A stretch of 64,000 nucleotides of DNA from Bacillota bacterium. Its GTDB lineage: Bacteria; Bacillota; Bacilli; Paenibacillales; NBRC-103111. A model generated the notes under the pieces. The model was not told the DNA's origin and did no database searches. It worked only from the letters and a program-made list of their open reading frames with translations. The stretch is from contig JAEWMH010000164.1 of NCBI GenBank assembly GCA_023393235.1, forward strand, positions 55,944 through 119,943. The letters run 5' to 3'. A program made the translations under genes and the position numbers. The first letter of the stretch is position 1. Each line of letters begins with the position of its first letter. Below are positions 43,401 through 52,330 of this stretch, piece by piece.

Positions 43401-43435
43401 CTCCATCACTCCCTTTAATTATTTACATGTTGTAA

Positions 43436-43493
43436 GGGGGACTCCCCCAAAAGTATTCGGAAACGCTACAGAGCTTCGCTTCACTTTTGGGGG
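43436..43493. repeat. CCCCCAAAAGT palindromic repeat, copy B (inside the rib operon)
   Basis: Reads, on the - strand, CCCCCAAAAGTGA...TACTTTTGGGGGAGTCCCCC, the same ends and order as copy A at 40127-40185. It is transcribed between ribE and ribBA and can fold into a hairpin. Confidence 0.75.
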
Positions 43494-43497
43494 AAGG

Positions 43498-44172
43498 TTA
43501 TATATATCCGTTTTCCGTCAGAAACGCTTCGGTCAAACCTCCGCTTTTCCGTCCGCGGCCTGTCCCCGGCTGCTCCCCGCTTTGGAAGGTGAGCAGCCGC
43601 TCTACATATTTGCCCAGGATATCCGCCTCCAGATTCACCCGGTCTCCCGGTCCCTTAAGAGCTAATACGGTTTCGGCAAGAGTGTGCGGAATAATGGAGA
43701 CGGCGAAGGTATCATTGTCAGTGCGGATCACAGTCAGGCTGATGCCGTCGATGGCAATGGAGCCGCGGGCCAGCACATACCGGAGCATACTTTTGTCGTC
43801 CGGCTCCAGGGTGAAAACCACGGCGTTCTCCTCGGGCTGCCGGCTTACAATACGCCCGGAGGTGTCCACATGGCCCTGCACAATATGGCCGCCGAAGCGC
43901 TTCTCGGCACCCATAGCCCGCTCCAGATTCACCGGATGGCCGGGCCGGAGCTCACCGAGATTGGTCTGGCGGTAGGTTTCCGGCATCACATCCGCCGTGA
44001 AGGAGTCACCGTCAAAAGCTACAACAGTGAGGCACACACCATTCACGGCGATGCTGTCGCCTATGGCCACATCCTCCAGCACCCTGGAGGCCTCCACCGT
44101 CAGCATCATGGCCTGACCCTGCCTGTACACCCTGCGCATACGGCCCATTTCCTCTATAATTCCTGTAAACAT
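43498..44172 (-). CDS. ribE: Riboflavin synthase, alpha chain
   Basis: Final riboflavin step: dismutates two lumazine molecules. The 224-residue protein has the two-barrel repeat of the family, beginning MFTGIIEEMG and GHIVQGHVD, with VNGVCLTV in the first and IDGISLTV in the second domain; the C-terminal helix follows. Trimeric enzyme. Located 20 bases past ribD in the operon. This gene is called ribC or ribE depending on species. Confidence 0.96.
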   Translation of the reverse strand: MFTGIIEEMGRMRRVYRQGQAMMLTVEASRVLEDVAIGDSIAVNGVCLTVVAFDGDSFTADVMPETYRQTNLGELRPGHPVNLERAMGAEKRFGGHIVQGHVDTSGRIVSRQPEENAVVFTLEPDDKSMLRYVLARGSIAIDGISLTVIRTDNDTFAVSIIPHTLAETVLALKGPGDRVNLEADILGKYVERLLTFQSGEQPGTGRGRKSGGLTEAFLTENGYI

Positions 44173-44192
44173 GACGCTCCATCCTCTCTAGG

Positions 44193-45326
44193 TCATTCCG
44201 TTCCAGCCGGCTCCCCTTCAGCCTGTCCGTAGCGGGGATAACCGGTGATGCACAAATCCTGGCCCATTTGTTCCACCTTCAAGCGTTCCAGAACTACGGC
44301 ATCCCCCATTTTTTCGAAACCGGCAAAGTCAAAGTTTCCCGGGGCATCCGGCCCTCCGATAATTTTCGGGGCGAAAAACAAAATGCATTTATGGATCAGC
44401 CGAGCCTCCAGCATGGCCCCATTCAGCTTGCCGCCCCCTTCCAGCAGCACGGAGGCAATCTCCCGTTCACCCAGCAGCCGCATGCCCTCCTCCAGATCCA
44501 CATGAGGCCCGAAGCCGGTAAGCAGCACCCGGTGTCCCCCATCCTCAAGACATTTGATTTTGTCAGGAGGAGCTTGGTATGTACTGAGTATGATGGCACC
44601 CGGACGATCCAGCAGACGGGCATCCTCGGGAATCCGAAGTTTCGAATCCACAATAACCGGAACCGGATTGAGGCCGGGAACATCAAGTCGTGTGGTCAGA
44701 GAAGGGTCATCTGCAAGCACCGTTTGGATGCCTACCATAATCCCCTGATGGCGGTGCCGCAGCGTATGCACGTATTCCCTTGCTGCTTCTCCTGTCACCC
44801 ACCGGCTGTCACCCGTCCGGCTCGCTATTCGTCCGTCCAAGGTACTGGCCGTTTTCAACGTGATAAAGGGTGTGCGGTGCACAATGTAATGGTTAAACAC
44901 CTCATTCAGCTGCGTCGCTTCCTGCCCCAGGATGCCCGCCTCAACCTCTATCCCCGCCCCCTCCAGCATGGCCAGCCCGTTACCCGAAACCAACGGGTTG
45001 GGGTCCTTGGCTGCAACCACTACCCGAGCCACTCCCGCCTCAACCAGCCGGTTCGCACAGGGAGGTGTTTGGCCGTAATGGCTGCACGGCTCCAAGGTGA
45101 CATAGGCTGTTGCACCGGCCGCTTCCCCGCCTGCCATCCGGAGGGCATGGATTTCCGCATGGTCCCCGCCACGGCGCAGATGGGCGCCCATGCCGAGAAT
45201 ACGTCCATCCTTAACGAGGACACAGCCTACTACCGGATTAATCCCCGTCTGTCCTGCCGCTCCGGCAGCCAGCTGCAGTGCCAGCCGCATATACCATTCA
45301 TCATTCATTACATCCTGGGGATTCAT
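44193..45326 (-). CDS. ribD: Bifunctional deaminase / reductase RibD
   Basis: Deaminates and reduces the pyrimidine intermediate in riboflavin synthesis. The 377-residue protein starts at ATG 45326 (MNPQDVMND) after GAGGAGGGG. The deaminase part (about 1-148) has the zinc site HAE at 56-58 and PCSHYGQTPPC with cysteines 81 and 90; the reductase part (about 150-370) has KTASTLDGRIA, TGEAAREYVH and LLEGGGKLNGA. First gene of the rib operon, behind the FMN riboswitch. The frame upstream to 45410 is not supported, since it runs through the attenuator hairpin. Confidence 0.96.
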   Translation of the reverse strand: MNPQDVMNDEWYMRLALQLAAGAAGQTGINPVVGCVLVKDGRILGMGAHLRRGGDHAEIHALRMAGGEAAGATAYVTLEPCSHYGQTPPCANRLVEAGVARVVVAAKDPNPLVSGNGLAMLEGAGIEVEAGILGQEATQLNEVFNHYIVHRTPFITLKTASTLDGRIASRTGDSRWVTGEAAREYVHTLRHRHQGIMVGIQTVLADDPSLTTRLDVPGLNPVPVIVDSKLRIPEDARLLDRPGAIILSTYQAPPDKIKCLEDGGHRVLLTGFGPHVDLEEGMRLLGEREIASVLLEGGGKLNGAMLEARLIHKCILFFAPKIIGGPDAPGNFDFAGFEKMGDAVVLERLKVEQMGQDLCITGYPRYGQAEGEPAGTE

Positions 45327-45351
45327 GCTTCCCCTCCTCATCCGCAAAATC

Positions 45352-45382
45352 AAAAAAACCCTTCTCCACAAAATGGAAAGGG
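45352..45382 (-). terminator. Attenuator hairpin of the FMN riboswitch
   Basis: CCCTTTCC-ATTTTGT-GGAGAAGGG followed by TTTTTTTG on the - strand, about 100 bases past the aptamer and 26 before ribD. It is the likely FMN-controlled terminator. Confidence 0.82.
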
Positions 45383-45487
45383 GACAGTTCAGAGGTCCGT
45401 ACCGGCGCATACCGAATAGAGCTGTTTCCTTTTAACATGTGAAAAAAGGAACTTGCCTATGCCAATAAAACGCGGATACGAAAATCA

Positions 45488-45677
45488 CTTTCTCCCATCC
45501 AGACTATACTGTCGGTCTTGGAGTTGCACCAAGTCCTCCGGTGAACAGCGCCAAAGGCGCCGGGCATCAGCCAGCTTCACCGGGTCACGGACTGACCGCA
45601 AGGGTGCTGGAGTGCGCTTGTGCGCCACTCCGCCTTACGGATCACCGCCGGTAGGGAATTTCACCCTGCCCCGAAAG
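45488..45677 (-). promoter_or_regulatory. FMN riboswitch (RFN element)
   Basis: On the - strand the sequence runs CTTTCGGGGCAGGGTGAAAT, CCTACCGGCGGTGAT, GGTCAGTCCGTGACCCGG, GGTGCAACTCC, ends GTCTGGATGGGAGAAAG: all conserved blocks of the RFN aptamer. FMN binding would favour the attenuator at 45352-45382 and stop transcription of ribD-ribE-ribBA-ribH. One P6-like arm (GGAGTGGCGC...GCGCACTCC) is the variable stem. With its promoter it fills the gene-free stretch 45327-45756. Confidence 0.96.
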
Positions 45678-45713
45678 TAACTTCGATATGAAATTATCAT
45701 GCTGTTGCCATGA

Positions 45714-45742
45714 AGTGTATCATCCTGCTGCTGAATTTGCAA
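45714..45742 (-). promoter_or_regulatory. Sigma-A-type promoter of the rib operon
   Basis: On the - strand TTGCAA, 17 bases, TACACT, about 37 bases before the start of the aptamer. Confidence 0.55.
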
Positions 45743-45756
45743 GGGAGTAACGCTGG

Positions 45757-47091
45757 TTACGCGCCGATCTCCTCCACCTGCTCCTCGTTTCCGGTAATCA
45801 CCTTGTGGACCAGAAGCCGGGCAATGCGGAGATTATCGGTTTCTTCTATTATAAATTCCACATTCTCATAAAGGATCTTGTCGTTCTTCCGCGGCGGAAT
45901 TTCCATCTGGGAATACACCCAGCCACCGATGGTGTCGTACTCCTCCGTACTGATATCCGTTCCGAAGAAATCGTTAAATTCAGAGATAAGCAGCAGTCCG
46001 TCAACTGAATAAACCTGGTTATCCCGGGCTTCAATGCTGGGACGCTCCTCATCGAATTCGTCCTGGATCTCGCCGACAATTTCTTCAAGAATGTCTTCGA
46101 CGGTGACCAGACCGGCCGTACCGCCGTATTCATCAATCAAGAGGGCCATCTGATGTTTCTTGCGCTGCAGGTTCGTGAGCAGCGTGCTGATGGACATGCT
46201 CTCCGGAACAGTAGCCAAGGGTCTCAGCACACTGCGGATATCCCGGATGCGGTCCCGCGGGTTGAACAAATCCTTAATATGAATGTACCCAATAATATTA
46301 TCCTTGTCAGGGTCGCAAACAGGGTAGCGGGTGCGCATTTCCTGAATGGCGATCTCGATGTTGTCCTCGATGGACAGGTTGGCGTACAAACACACCATTT
46401 CCGTCCGCGGGATCATAATTTCTCTGGCTGTGGTTTCACTGAATTCAAAGATGTTGTCCATCAGGGTCATTTCGGCCTTGTCGATGAGGCCGCTTTTGTG
46501 GCTCTCCTGCATCAGGAGACGGATTTCTTCCTCAGAGTGGGCGGTTTCGTGGCCATTGCCCGGCTCAATGCCGGATTTACGCAACATCCAGTTGGAAGCT
46601 CCGTTCAGAGACCAGATAAAAGGGTACATCATTTTGTTGAAGACGTACACAGGGACGGCTGTCCACAATGTCACGGCTTCGGATTGCTGGATTGCGTACA
46701 GCTTAGGGAATTGCTCACCCAATGTGATATGAAAGGAAGTAACAATAGCAAATGCAATGATGAACGAAATCGTATGCGCCGCAGCCGCAGGCAGTCCCAT
46801 CATATCGAACAGCGGCTCCAGGAGCCGTGAGATGGTCGGTTCACCCAGCCAACCGAGAATCAGTGAGGTCAGGGTTATACCCAACTGGCAGGCGGACAGG
46901 TAAGCGTTCAGGTTATGAAGGATCTTGTGGGAGATCTTCGCCCGGAAGTTCCCCTCCAAGGCAAGCGCCTCAATCCGGCTGGCCCGAACCTTCACATACG
47001 CAAACTCCGCTGCCACGAACAATCCGTTCAACAAAACAAACACCAATACTAAAACCAATTTCACCCACATAGGTAAAGGGTCTATGCCCAA
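45757..47091 (-). CDS. CNNM/CBS-domain membrane protein (TlyC/CorC hemolysin family)
   Basis: A 444-residue protein. A CNNM membrane domain of three to four helices covers about 1-190 (VKLVLVLVFVLLNGLFVAAEFAYVKV; LGITLTSLILGWLGEPT; FHITLGEQFPKLYA), two CBS domains about 205-330 (MIPRTEMVCLYANLSIED, HQMALLIDEYGGTAGLVTVEDI) and the C-terminal CorC_HlyC domain about 345-430. Family members move or regulate magnesium; hemolysin is a legacy name. Start uncertain: TTG 47091 with GGAG five bases before it is chosen, while an upstream GTG at 47130 overlaps its ribosome site. Confidence 0.9.
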   Translation of the reverse strand: MGIDPLPMWVKLVLVLVFVLLNGLFVAAEFAYVKVRASRIEALALEGNFRAKISHKILHNLNAYLSACQLGITLTSLILGWLGEPTISRLLEPLFDMMGLPAAAAHTISFIIAFAIVTSFHITLGEQFPKLYAIQQSEAVTLWTAVPVYVFNKMMYPFIWSLNGASNWMLRKSGIEPGNGHETAHSEEEIRLLMQESHKSGLIDKAEMTLMDNIFEFSETTAREIMIPRTEMVCLYANLSIEDNIEIAIQEMRTRYPVCDPDKDNIIGYIHIKDLFNPRDRIRDIRSVLRPLATVPESMSISTLLTNLQRKKHQMALLIDEYGGTAGLVTVEDILEEIVGEIQDEFDEERPSIEARDNQVYSVDGLLLISEFNDFFGTDISTEEYDTIGGWVYSQMEIPPRKNDKILYENVEFIIEETDNLRIARLLVHKVITGNEEQVEEIGA

Positions 47092-47358
47092 TTTAGCTCC
47101 TAACCGTCCAGGGGACCGGCTAGGATACACCTCCTTTATAAGTTCAAAATGGATACATAATAAAACTATATACGTTTTTTGTGTCCACCGTCAAACCGTG
47201 AAAATTCCACTGATCCATGCCTTCTCCTTGCCACAGGCTGAGAAACGGCTGATTGTTTCACAAAAAGCGCTCTAGAGGCGTCTTTTCCCCAATCTTGAGG
47301 AATTTCGGGGGAATTTCATAAAAAAATCTGATAAATCAATTTTGCCGCCGCTCCAGGA

Positions 47359-48075
47359 TCAGACGGATGGGCTGAATTTATAGCCGATGCCCCTGATGTT
47401 ATGGATGAATTTCGGAGATGCGGGCTGCGGCTCGATTTTTTTACGGAGGCTGCTGATATGGACCAAAACGGTGCGGGTATCGGAATTGCTTTCTGCTCCC
47501 CAAACCCGATGATACAGCTGCTCGGTAGTAAAGACCTGGTTAGGATTTTGCGCCATAAAAAACAACAGCTGAATCTCCTTGGCCGACAAGGGCACCGGCA
47601 CATGGTCCAACCGGACTGCATAATTCTTGAGATCGATGCTCAATTCGCCAAAGTGAAGCACATCCGCAATTTCCTTCACCGCCGGCTGGGTCAGAGACCG
47701 GTTGAAAATCGGCGCCCGGCGCAGATTTGCCTGGACCCGGGCCAGCACCACCGCAGGGTCAAAGGGCTTCACAATATAGTCGTCCCCCCCGATTTCCAGG
47801 CCGTTCACCACATCCTCCGAATCATTCCGGCAGCTGATGAAAATGACAGGCACGTTAGATATCTTGCGGATTTCCCGGCAGACGCCGAATCCGTCGATCA
47901 ACGGCAAATTTATATCCAGCAGAACCAGCTCTGGAAGCTCTTTTTCGAATACCCGCAATGCTTCCAGACCATTCTCTGCAACAAAGACTTGAAAGCCGTG
48001 CTTTTTCAGATACAGCGTGATAAGATCTCTGATTTCCTGGTCATCCTCTGCAACCAGCAACTTCTCCGAAGTCAC
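47359..48075 (-). CDS. OmpR-family response regulator
   Basis: A 238-residue regulator. Receiver domain about 1-120 with the acidic AEDDQE near the start, phosphorylated aspartate in LVLLDINLPL near 55 and lysine in IVKPFDPA. Winged-helix DNA-binding domain about 140-235 (LSAKEIQLLFFMA, TRTVLVHISSLRKKIE, NIRGIGYKF). It starts with GTG two bases past the stop of the DISM kinase gene, so they form one pair; kinase first and regulator second is the reverse of the res order. Targets are unknown. Confidence 0.9.
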   Translation of the reverse strand: MTSEKLLVAEDDQEIRDLITLYLKKHGFQVFVAENGLEALRVFEKELPELVLLDINLPLIDGFGVCREIRKISNVPVIFISCRNDSEDVVNGLEIGGDDYIVKPFDPAVVLARVQANLRRAPIFNRSLTQPAVKEIADVLHFGELSIDLKNYAVRLDHVPVPLSAKEIQLLFFMAQNPNQVFTTEQLYHRVWGAESNSDTRTVLVHISSLRKKIEPQPASPKFIHNIRGIGYKFSPSV

Positions 48076-48077
48076 GT

Positions 48078-50183
48078 TTAGTCCACCACCATTGGGATAA
48101 ATTCGATCGGGATATCAAACTGAAAGGTACTGCCCTTACCGTATTCACTGTGAACAGTCAGAATTCCTCCATGATGCATAACGATTTCCCTGGCAATGGC
48201 CAAACCGAGCCCTGAGCCATCCCGGGCGCTTCTCTTCTTTCCGTTCCCTTTCACGAAGCGGTCAAAAATATGAGGCAGCAGCTGCGGGTCTATCCCTTTG
48301 CCGGTATCCGTCACCTGAATCACCAGCCGGTCCCGCCCGTATTCTCCGCGGATGGTGATGGTGCCCCCTTCTTCCGTATAATTCAGAGCGTTATGCACCA
48401 GGTTCGTAATCACCTGACGAATACGGATGGGGTCAATCCGGGCTACAGGCAACCCCTCCTGGATCGTTTCCGGCTTTTGCAGCAGGAAATGGATCCCCTG
48501 ATTTTCCACATCCCATTGGAAGCTGGAGAAATACTCGTCGAACAAATCATCGACAATCACATCCACCATATGGAAGGTGGTCTGCCCCTCCTCCAGCTTC
48601 GTCAGATCAAACAGGTCCTGCACCAGACGGTCGGCCATCTGGATCTTGTCATACAATAGCTGGATATACTGCTTCTCCGGCTGAATTACCCCGTCCAGCA
48701 AAGCCTTCATATATCCCTGGATGGAGGTCATAGGCGTCCCCAGCTCATGGGTTACATTGGCAATAAGCTCTCGCCGCGAGGTTTCCAGCTGGTGAAGATG
48801 CTCATTGGCATACATCAGATGGGCATTGGTGATTTCCAGCGCTTCCGTCCGTTCCTTGATCTTCTCCTCCAGCTGCTGGTTAAGCTGGGCCAACTGGCCG
48901 GAGACATTTTCCACATCCACATAGGCCTTGGAATAACGGTGAGCAATCACCAGGGTTTCGGCAAAAGCAAACAGAAATACGCTGATGGGCATTAAATTCA
49001 CACTTTGAACCAAACCCTGCTCAAAAAGAAGGTCGTTGATCACAGCCGCAAACAGCATGAAAACGCAAAGCGTATTGATCCACGCCCCTGTCCGGCTTCG
49101 TGCCACGGCATAACCCAGCACGAACAGGCAATAACCCAGAACCGCCAATAAGAATACCAGAAACGGTATGAAGGTGCACGAGTACAGCTTGACCGGCAGC
49201 ACCAGAACGGAGACAGCCAATGCTCCGCCGAAAAGCCACATGGCTCCGGTCACCCGTTTGCTGACTTCCTTGGGATACAAAAGCTGGATCGTGGCCAACA
49301 GGAACGGAATACCTGCATATAAAGTGAAATATTCCAGCTTGGACCACAAAGCTGCCAAGGATGGGGCCATAAGGGTGAGAATACCGTCGTTGAGCACCAT
49401 GATGCGCAAAGACATCAACAGGCAGGTAATGCTGATGACCAGGCTCATCCGGTCATTCTTGCGCATCCGGAACAAAGCGAGATGATAAATGCCCAGAGTG
49501 GCTAAAGCCGCCATGACAGACAGCTTCCAGGCTAAACCGCGCTCTCTGTATTTATAAACTTCCAGGGGCTCCCCGAAGGAAAATGAGGACTGCAATCCGC
49601 CTTTTTGGTAGGTGGAGTTGGATACCTGGATAATAATTTCATTGCTGCCTTCCATTACGGGGAAAATCACAATCGAAGGATAAACGGCTGCTTCCGGTGG
49701 ACCCGGTGATGCACCCAGCTCGCCGCTGTCACCGCTTAGCCGCCCGTTGACAAAGATCCGGTATGCGGAGTGGATATCCAGTACCCGCATGGCTTTTTTG
49801 GTAAGGGTTTGATCCGGGCTAAGCACAATCTGAAGCCGGTATGTGGCGAGTCCCTCCCCAGTGTCTGTCCGGTTCTTCCACACATGGGGCAGCTTGACGT
49901 ATGCATCGGGCTGCAGAGCGCTGCCCTCGAAATCCTCCGGTCCAAGGAGACGGTCCCGGTACAGCTCCCAACCATCCGTCAGAAGTAAGGTCCCATTCTG
50001 CTCAAAATTCCAGCTTGTTAGATCCAGAATCCCGTTTTTTGCCGGCGGTTCCGGCTGGTGGCTGTTTAACAGGGCAAGCACAGCTCCCCCGACAACAAAA
50101 ATCAGCAGGACAGTGAAGCCCCATATCAAGCGGGCTGCTTCTTTGTGTCTGGTTGTCATGACCGCATTCACTTCGCCCTTCAT
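48078..50183 (-). CDS. 7TMR-DISM sensor histidine kinase
   Basis: A 701-residue membrane kinase. First helix about 20-40, then an extracellular jelly-roll-like domain about 50-210 (galactose-binding-like), seven membrane helices about 218-410 (7TMR-DISM), a coiled coil about 420-455, HisKA with the acceptor histidine in THELGTPMTSI near 476 and an ATPase domain about 580-695 (NLVHNALNY, DTGKGIDPQ, GLGLAIAREI). The usual HELRTP is HELGTP, an arginine-to-glycine change; the nucleotide sequence is clear. Start taken at ATG 50183; ATG 50159 is possible. DISM sensors often detect carbohydrates or cell-surface ligands; here the ligand is unknown. Confidence 0.88.
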   Translation of the reverse strand: MKGEVNAVMTTRHKEAARLIWGFTVLLIFVVGGAVLALLNSHQPEPPAKNGILDLTSWNFEQNGTLLLTDGWELYRDRLLGPEDFEGSALQPDAYVKLPHVWKNRTDTGEGLATYRLQIVLSPDQTLTKKAMRVLDIHSAYRIFVNGRLSGDSGELGASPGPPEAAVYPSIVIFPVMEGSNEIIIQVSNSTYQKGGLQSSFSFGEPLEVYKYRERGLAWKLSVMAALATLGIYHLALFRMRKNDRMSLVISITCLLMSLRIMVLNDGILTLMAPSLAALWSKLEYFTLYAGIPFLLATIQLLYPKEVSKRVTGAMWLFGGALAVSVLVLPVKLYSCTFIPFLVFLLAVLGYCLFVLGYAVARSRTGAWINTLCVFMLFAAVINDLLFEQGLVQSVNLMPISVFLFAFAETLVIAHRYSKAYVDVENVSGQLAQLNQQLEEKIKERTEALEITNAHLMYANEHLHQLETSRRELIANVTHELGTPMTSIQGYMKALLDGVIQPEKQYIQLLYDKIQMADRLVQDLFDLTKLEEGQTTFHMVDVIVDDLFDEYFSSFQWDVENQGIHFLLQKPETIQEGLPVARIDPIRIRQVITNLVHNALNYTEEGGTITIRGEYGRDRLVIQVTDTGKGIDPQLLPHIFDRFVKGNGKKRSARDGSGLGLAIAREIVMHHGGILTVHSEYGKGSTFQFDIPIEFIPMVVD

Positions 50184-50264
50184 GCATTCTAGTATTCATC
50201 ATAACAGAATAAAGCAACAAGGGTAAACAGACCTTTTTGGTAGAGGCCGGACCAACGGCTGTCC

Positions 50265-50310
50265 AAAAAGCCCAAGAGGCTTTCCGGAATCTCCGGAGAT
50301 CTCTTGGGCT
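50265..50310 (-). terminator. Terminator after ppiB
   Basis: AGCCCAAGAG and CTCTTGGGCT, ten pairs with an inner CTCCGGAG arm, followed on the - strand by TTTTTGG. Confidence 0.82.
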
Positions 50311-50340
50311 ATAGGTGAACACGGGTTCATGCACTGAGGA

Positions 50341-50775
50341 TTACTCTTCCCATACCTTCACTTCGGACATTTTGGAGCCTTGTTTCAGGGCATCCACATG
50401 CTCCATACCTTCCGTCACCTTACCGAATACGGTGTGTACACCGTCCAGATGCGGGAAGGAGTCATAGGTAATGTAGAACTGGCTGCCGCCGGTATCCTTG
50501 CCTGCATGGGCCATGGCGATGACGCCGCGGACGTGCTTGTTGGGGTTGCCTGCAGTTTCACATTTGATATTGTATCCGGGACCGCCGGTGCCGTTGCCGC
50601 GGGGGCAGCCGCCTTGAGCGACAAAACCGGGAACAATACGGTGGAAGGTCAGTCCGTTATAAAAGCCTTCATTGGCCAGCTTTTCGAAATTGGCAACGGT
50701 ATTCGGGGCATGCTCTGCAAAAAACTCCAGATTGATTGTGCCGCCGTTCTCCAATGTGATAGTACCTTTTTTCAT
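50341..50775 (-). CDS. ppiB: Cyclophilin-type peptidyl-prolyl isomerase
   Basis: A 144-residue cytosolic cyclophilin that speeds proline isomerisation. Family motifs: AEHAPNTVANFEKLA, FHRIVPGFVAQGGCPRGNGTGGPGY, AMAHAGKDTGGSQFYI and HTVFGKVTEGM. The start ATG 50775 (MKKGTITLEN) follows AAAGGAG; the frame to 50859 adds 28 unlikely residues. Gene neighbour of lysA as in B. subtilis. Separate terminators on either side make it its own unit. Confidence 0.95.
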   Translation of the reverse strand: MKKGTITLENGGTINLEFFAEHAPNTVANFEKLANEGFYNGLTFHRIVPGFVAQGGCPRGNGTGGPGYNIKCETAGNPNKHVRGVIAMAHAGKDTGGSQFYITYDSFPHLDGVHTVFGKVTEGMEHVDALKQGSKMSEVKVWEE

Positions 50776-50870
50776 GGGGAGTCTCCTTTGTAAATGGAAT
50801 CGATCTGACTTATTGTATCGGATTGCGGAGGGAAATACAAATGTTTCAAACTGTAGCATTTAAACAAGCA

Positions 50871-50905
50871 AAAACCCTGCCGTGCATGAGCGGGGCTCGG
50901 CAGGG
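50871..50905 (-). terminator. Terminator after lysA
   Basis: CCCTGCCG...CGGCAGGG, eight pairs, followed on the - strand by TTTTTGC. Confidence 0.88.
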
Positions 50906-50912
50906 ATAAGGA

Positions 50913-52244
50913 TTATGCTCTTGCGGGGGCTTTCTTCATCCGCTCGGGAATCAGATCGTTGCCGACAATATCGTCGTAGGATTCGCGTTTTACCGCCAGA
51001 TCGGCGCTGCCATCCTTGACGAAGACCACGGCCGGACGGGGAATCCGGTTGTAATTGCTGGCCATGGAATAATTGTAAGCGCCTGTGCAGGCTACCGCCA
51101 GCAAATCACCGGAGTTAACCTTGGGCAGAGACAAATCCCAAATCAGCATATCGCCGCTTTCGCAGCATTTGCCGGCGATGGAGACAACCTCTTCCGGAGC
51201 TGCTGTGGCGCGGTTGGCCAGCATGGCTTCGTATTGAGATTCATAGAGGGCGGGACGGGGATTATCCGTCATACCTCCGTCAACGGCTACATACTTGCGG
51301 ATTTCGGGAATTTCTTTATAAGTGCCTACGGTATAAAGGGTGGTGCCTGCATCGCCTACGATGCTGCGGCCCGGCTCGATCCAGATTTCCGGAACGGGAT
51401 AATCCTGGCCGGCAAAGGAGGTGTGGATGCTGTCGACGATGGCATGAACATATTCGGCAACGGGAAGCGGGCTGTCCCCTTCCACGTAGCGGATGCCGAA
51501 GCCTCCGCCCAGATTCACTACCTTAAACAGCACGTTCAGCTCGCTGCGGACCTTCACAGCAAAGCCCATCACCTTCTCCACGGCAAGCTTAAAGCCTTCT
51601 ACCTCAAAAATCTGGGAGCCGATATGGGAATGCAGGCCCAAAAGCACCAGGTTGGGCTGACGGGAGGCCTCCTCCACGGCACGGAATGCCGAACCGTTGC
51701 CCAGGTCAAAGCCGAACTTGGAGTCCTGCTGGCCGGTGGAGGTATATTCATGGGTATGGGCGGACACGCCCGGTGTGATCCGGAGAAGCACGTTCACCTT
51801 GCGGTTGCGCTCGCCGGCCATGGCATTCAGGAGCTCCAGCTCTACAAAGTTATCGACAACGAAGCAGCCGATGCCGGCTTCCAGTGCCATGTCGATTTCC
51901 CGGGGAGTTTTGTTGTTCCCGTGGAAGTGAATACGTTCGGGCGGGAATCCCGCTTGGAGAGCGGTGTAGAGCTCGCCGTCAGATACCACATCGAGGGAAA
52001 GCCCCTCCTCATCCACAATTCGGCACATGGCCATAGTGCAGAATGCCTTGGAGGCATACGCTACCTGAAACTTAAGTCCGGAGGCCTTGAAGGCGCCGAC
52101 AAATTCGCGGCAGCGTCTTCTGATCAGCTCCTCATCAACGACATATAGGGGGGTTCCAAATTGCTCTCTAAGTTGAACGGCATCGACGCCGCCAATTTCC
52201 AGATGGCCGTGGTCATTAATTCGACTTGTCCCATGCAGATACAT
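50913..52244 (-). CDS. lysA: Diaminopimelate decarboxylase
   Basis: Last lysine step: decarboxylates meso-diaminopimelate to lysine with PLP. The protein is 443 residues with the PLP lysine in YASKAFC at 66, HGNNKTP, GLHSHIGSQ, the glycine-rich NLGGGFGI, EPGRSIVG, and the second-domain CCESGDML. Of two ATGs I choose 52244 (MYLHGTSRIN), eight bases after AGGAG; 52250 is only two bases away. The position after spoVAF is the classical Bacillus arrangement. Confidence 0.96.
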   Translation of the reverse strand: MYLHGTSRINDHGHLEIGGVDAVQLREQFGTPLYVVDEELIRRRCREFVGAFKASGLKFQVAYASKAFCTMAMCRIVDEEGLSLDVVSDGELYTALQAGFPPERIHFHGNNKTPREIDMALEAGIGCFVVDNFVELELLNAMAGERNRKVNVLLRITPGVSAHTHEYTSTGQQDSKFGFDLGNGSAFRAVEEASRQPNLVLLGLHSHIGSQIFEVEGFKLAVEKVMGFAVKVRSELNVLFKVVNLGGGFGIRYVEGDSPLPVAEYVHAIVDSIHTSFAGQDYPVPEIWIEPGRSIVGDAGTTLYTVGTYKEIPEIRKYVAVDGGMTDNPRPALYESQYEAMLANRATAAPEEVVSIAGKCCESGDMLIWDLSLPKVNSGDLLAVACTGAYNYSMASNYNRIPRPAVVFVKDGSADLAVKRESYDDIVGNDLIPERMKKAPARA

Positions 52245-52330
52245 TGCCATTTCTCCTTGTCAATTGGTCTAACACCAAAATAACATATAACGGCCGTCTG
52301 TGCCATACACAAACGGCCGATTGATTTGTA

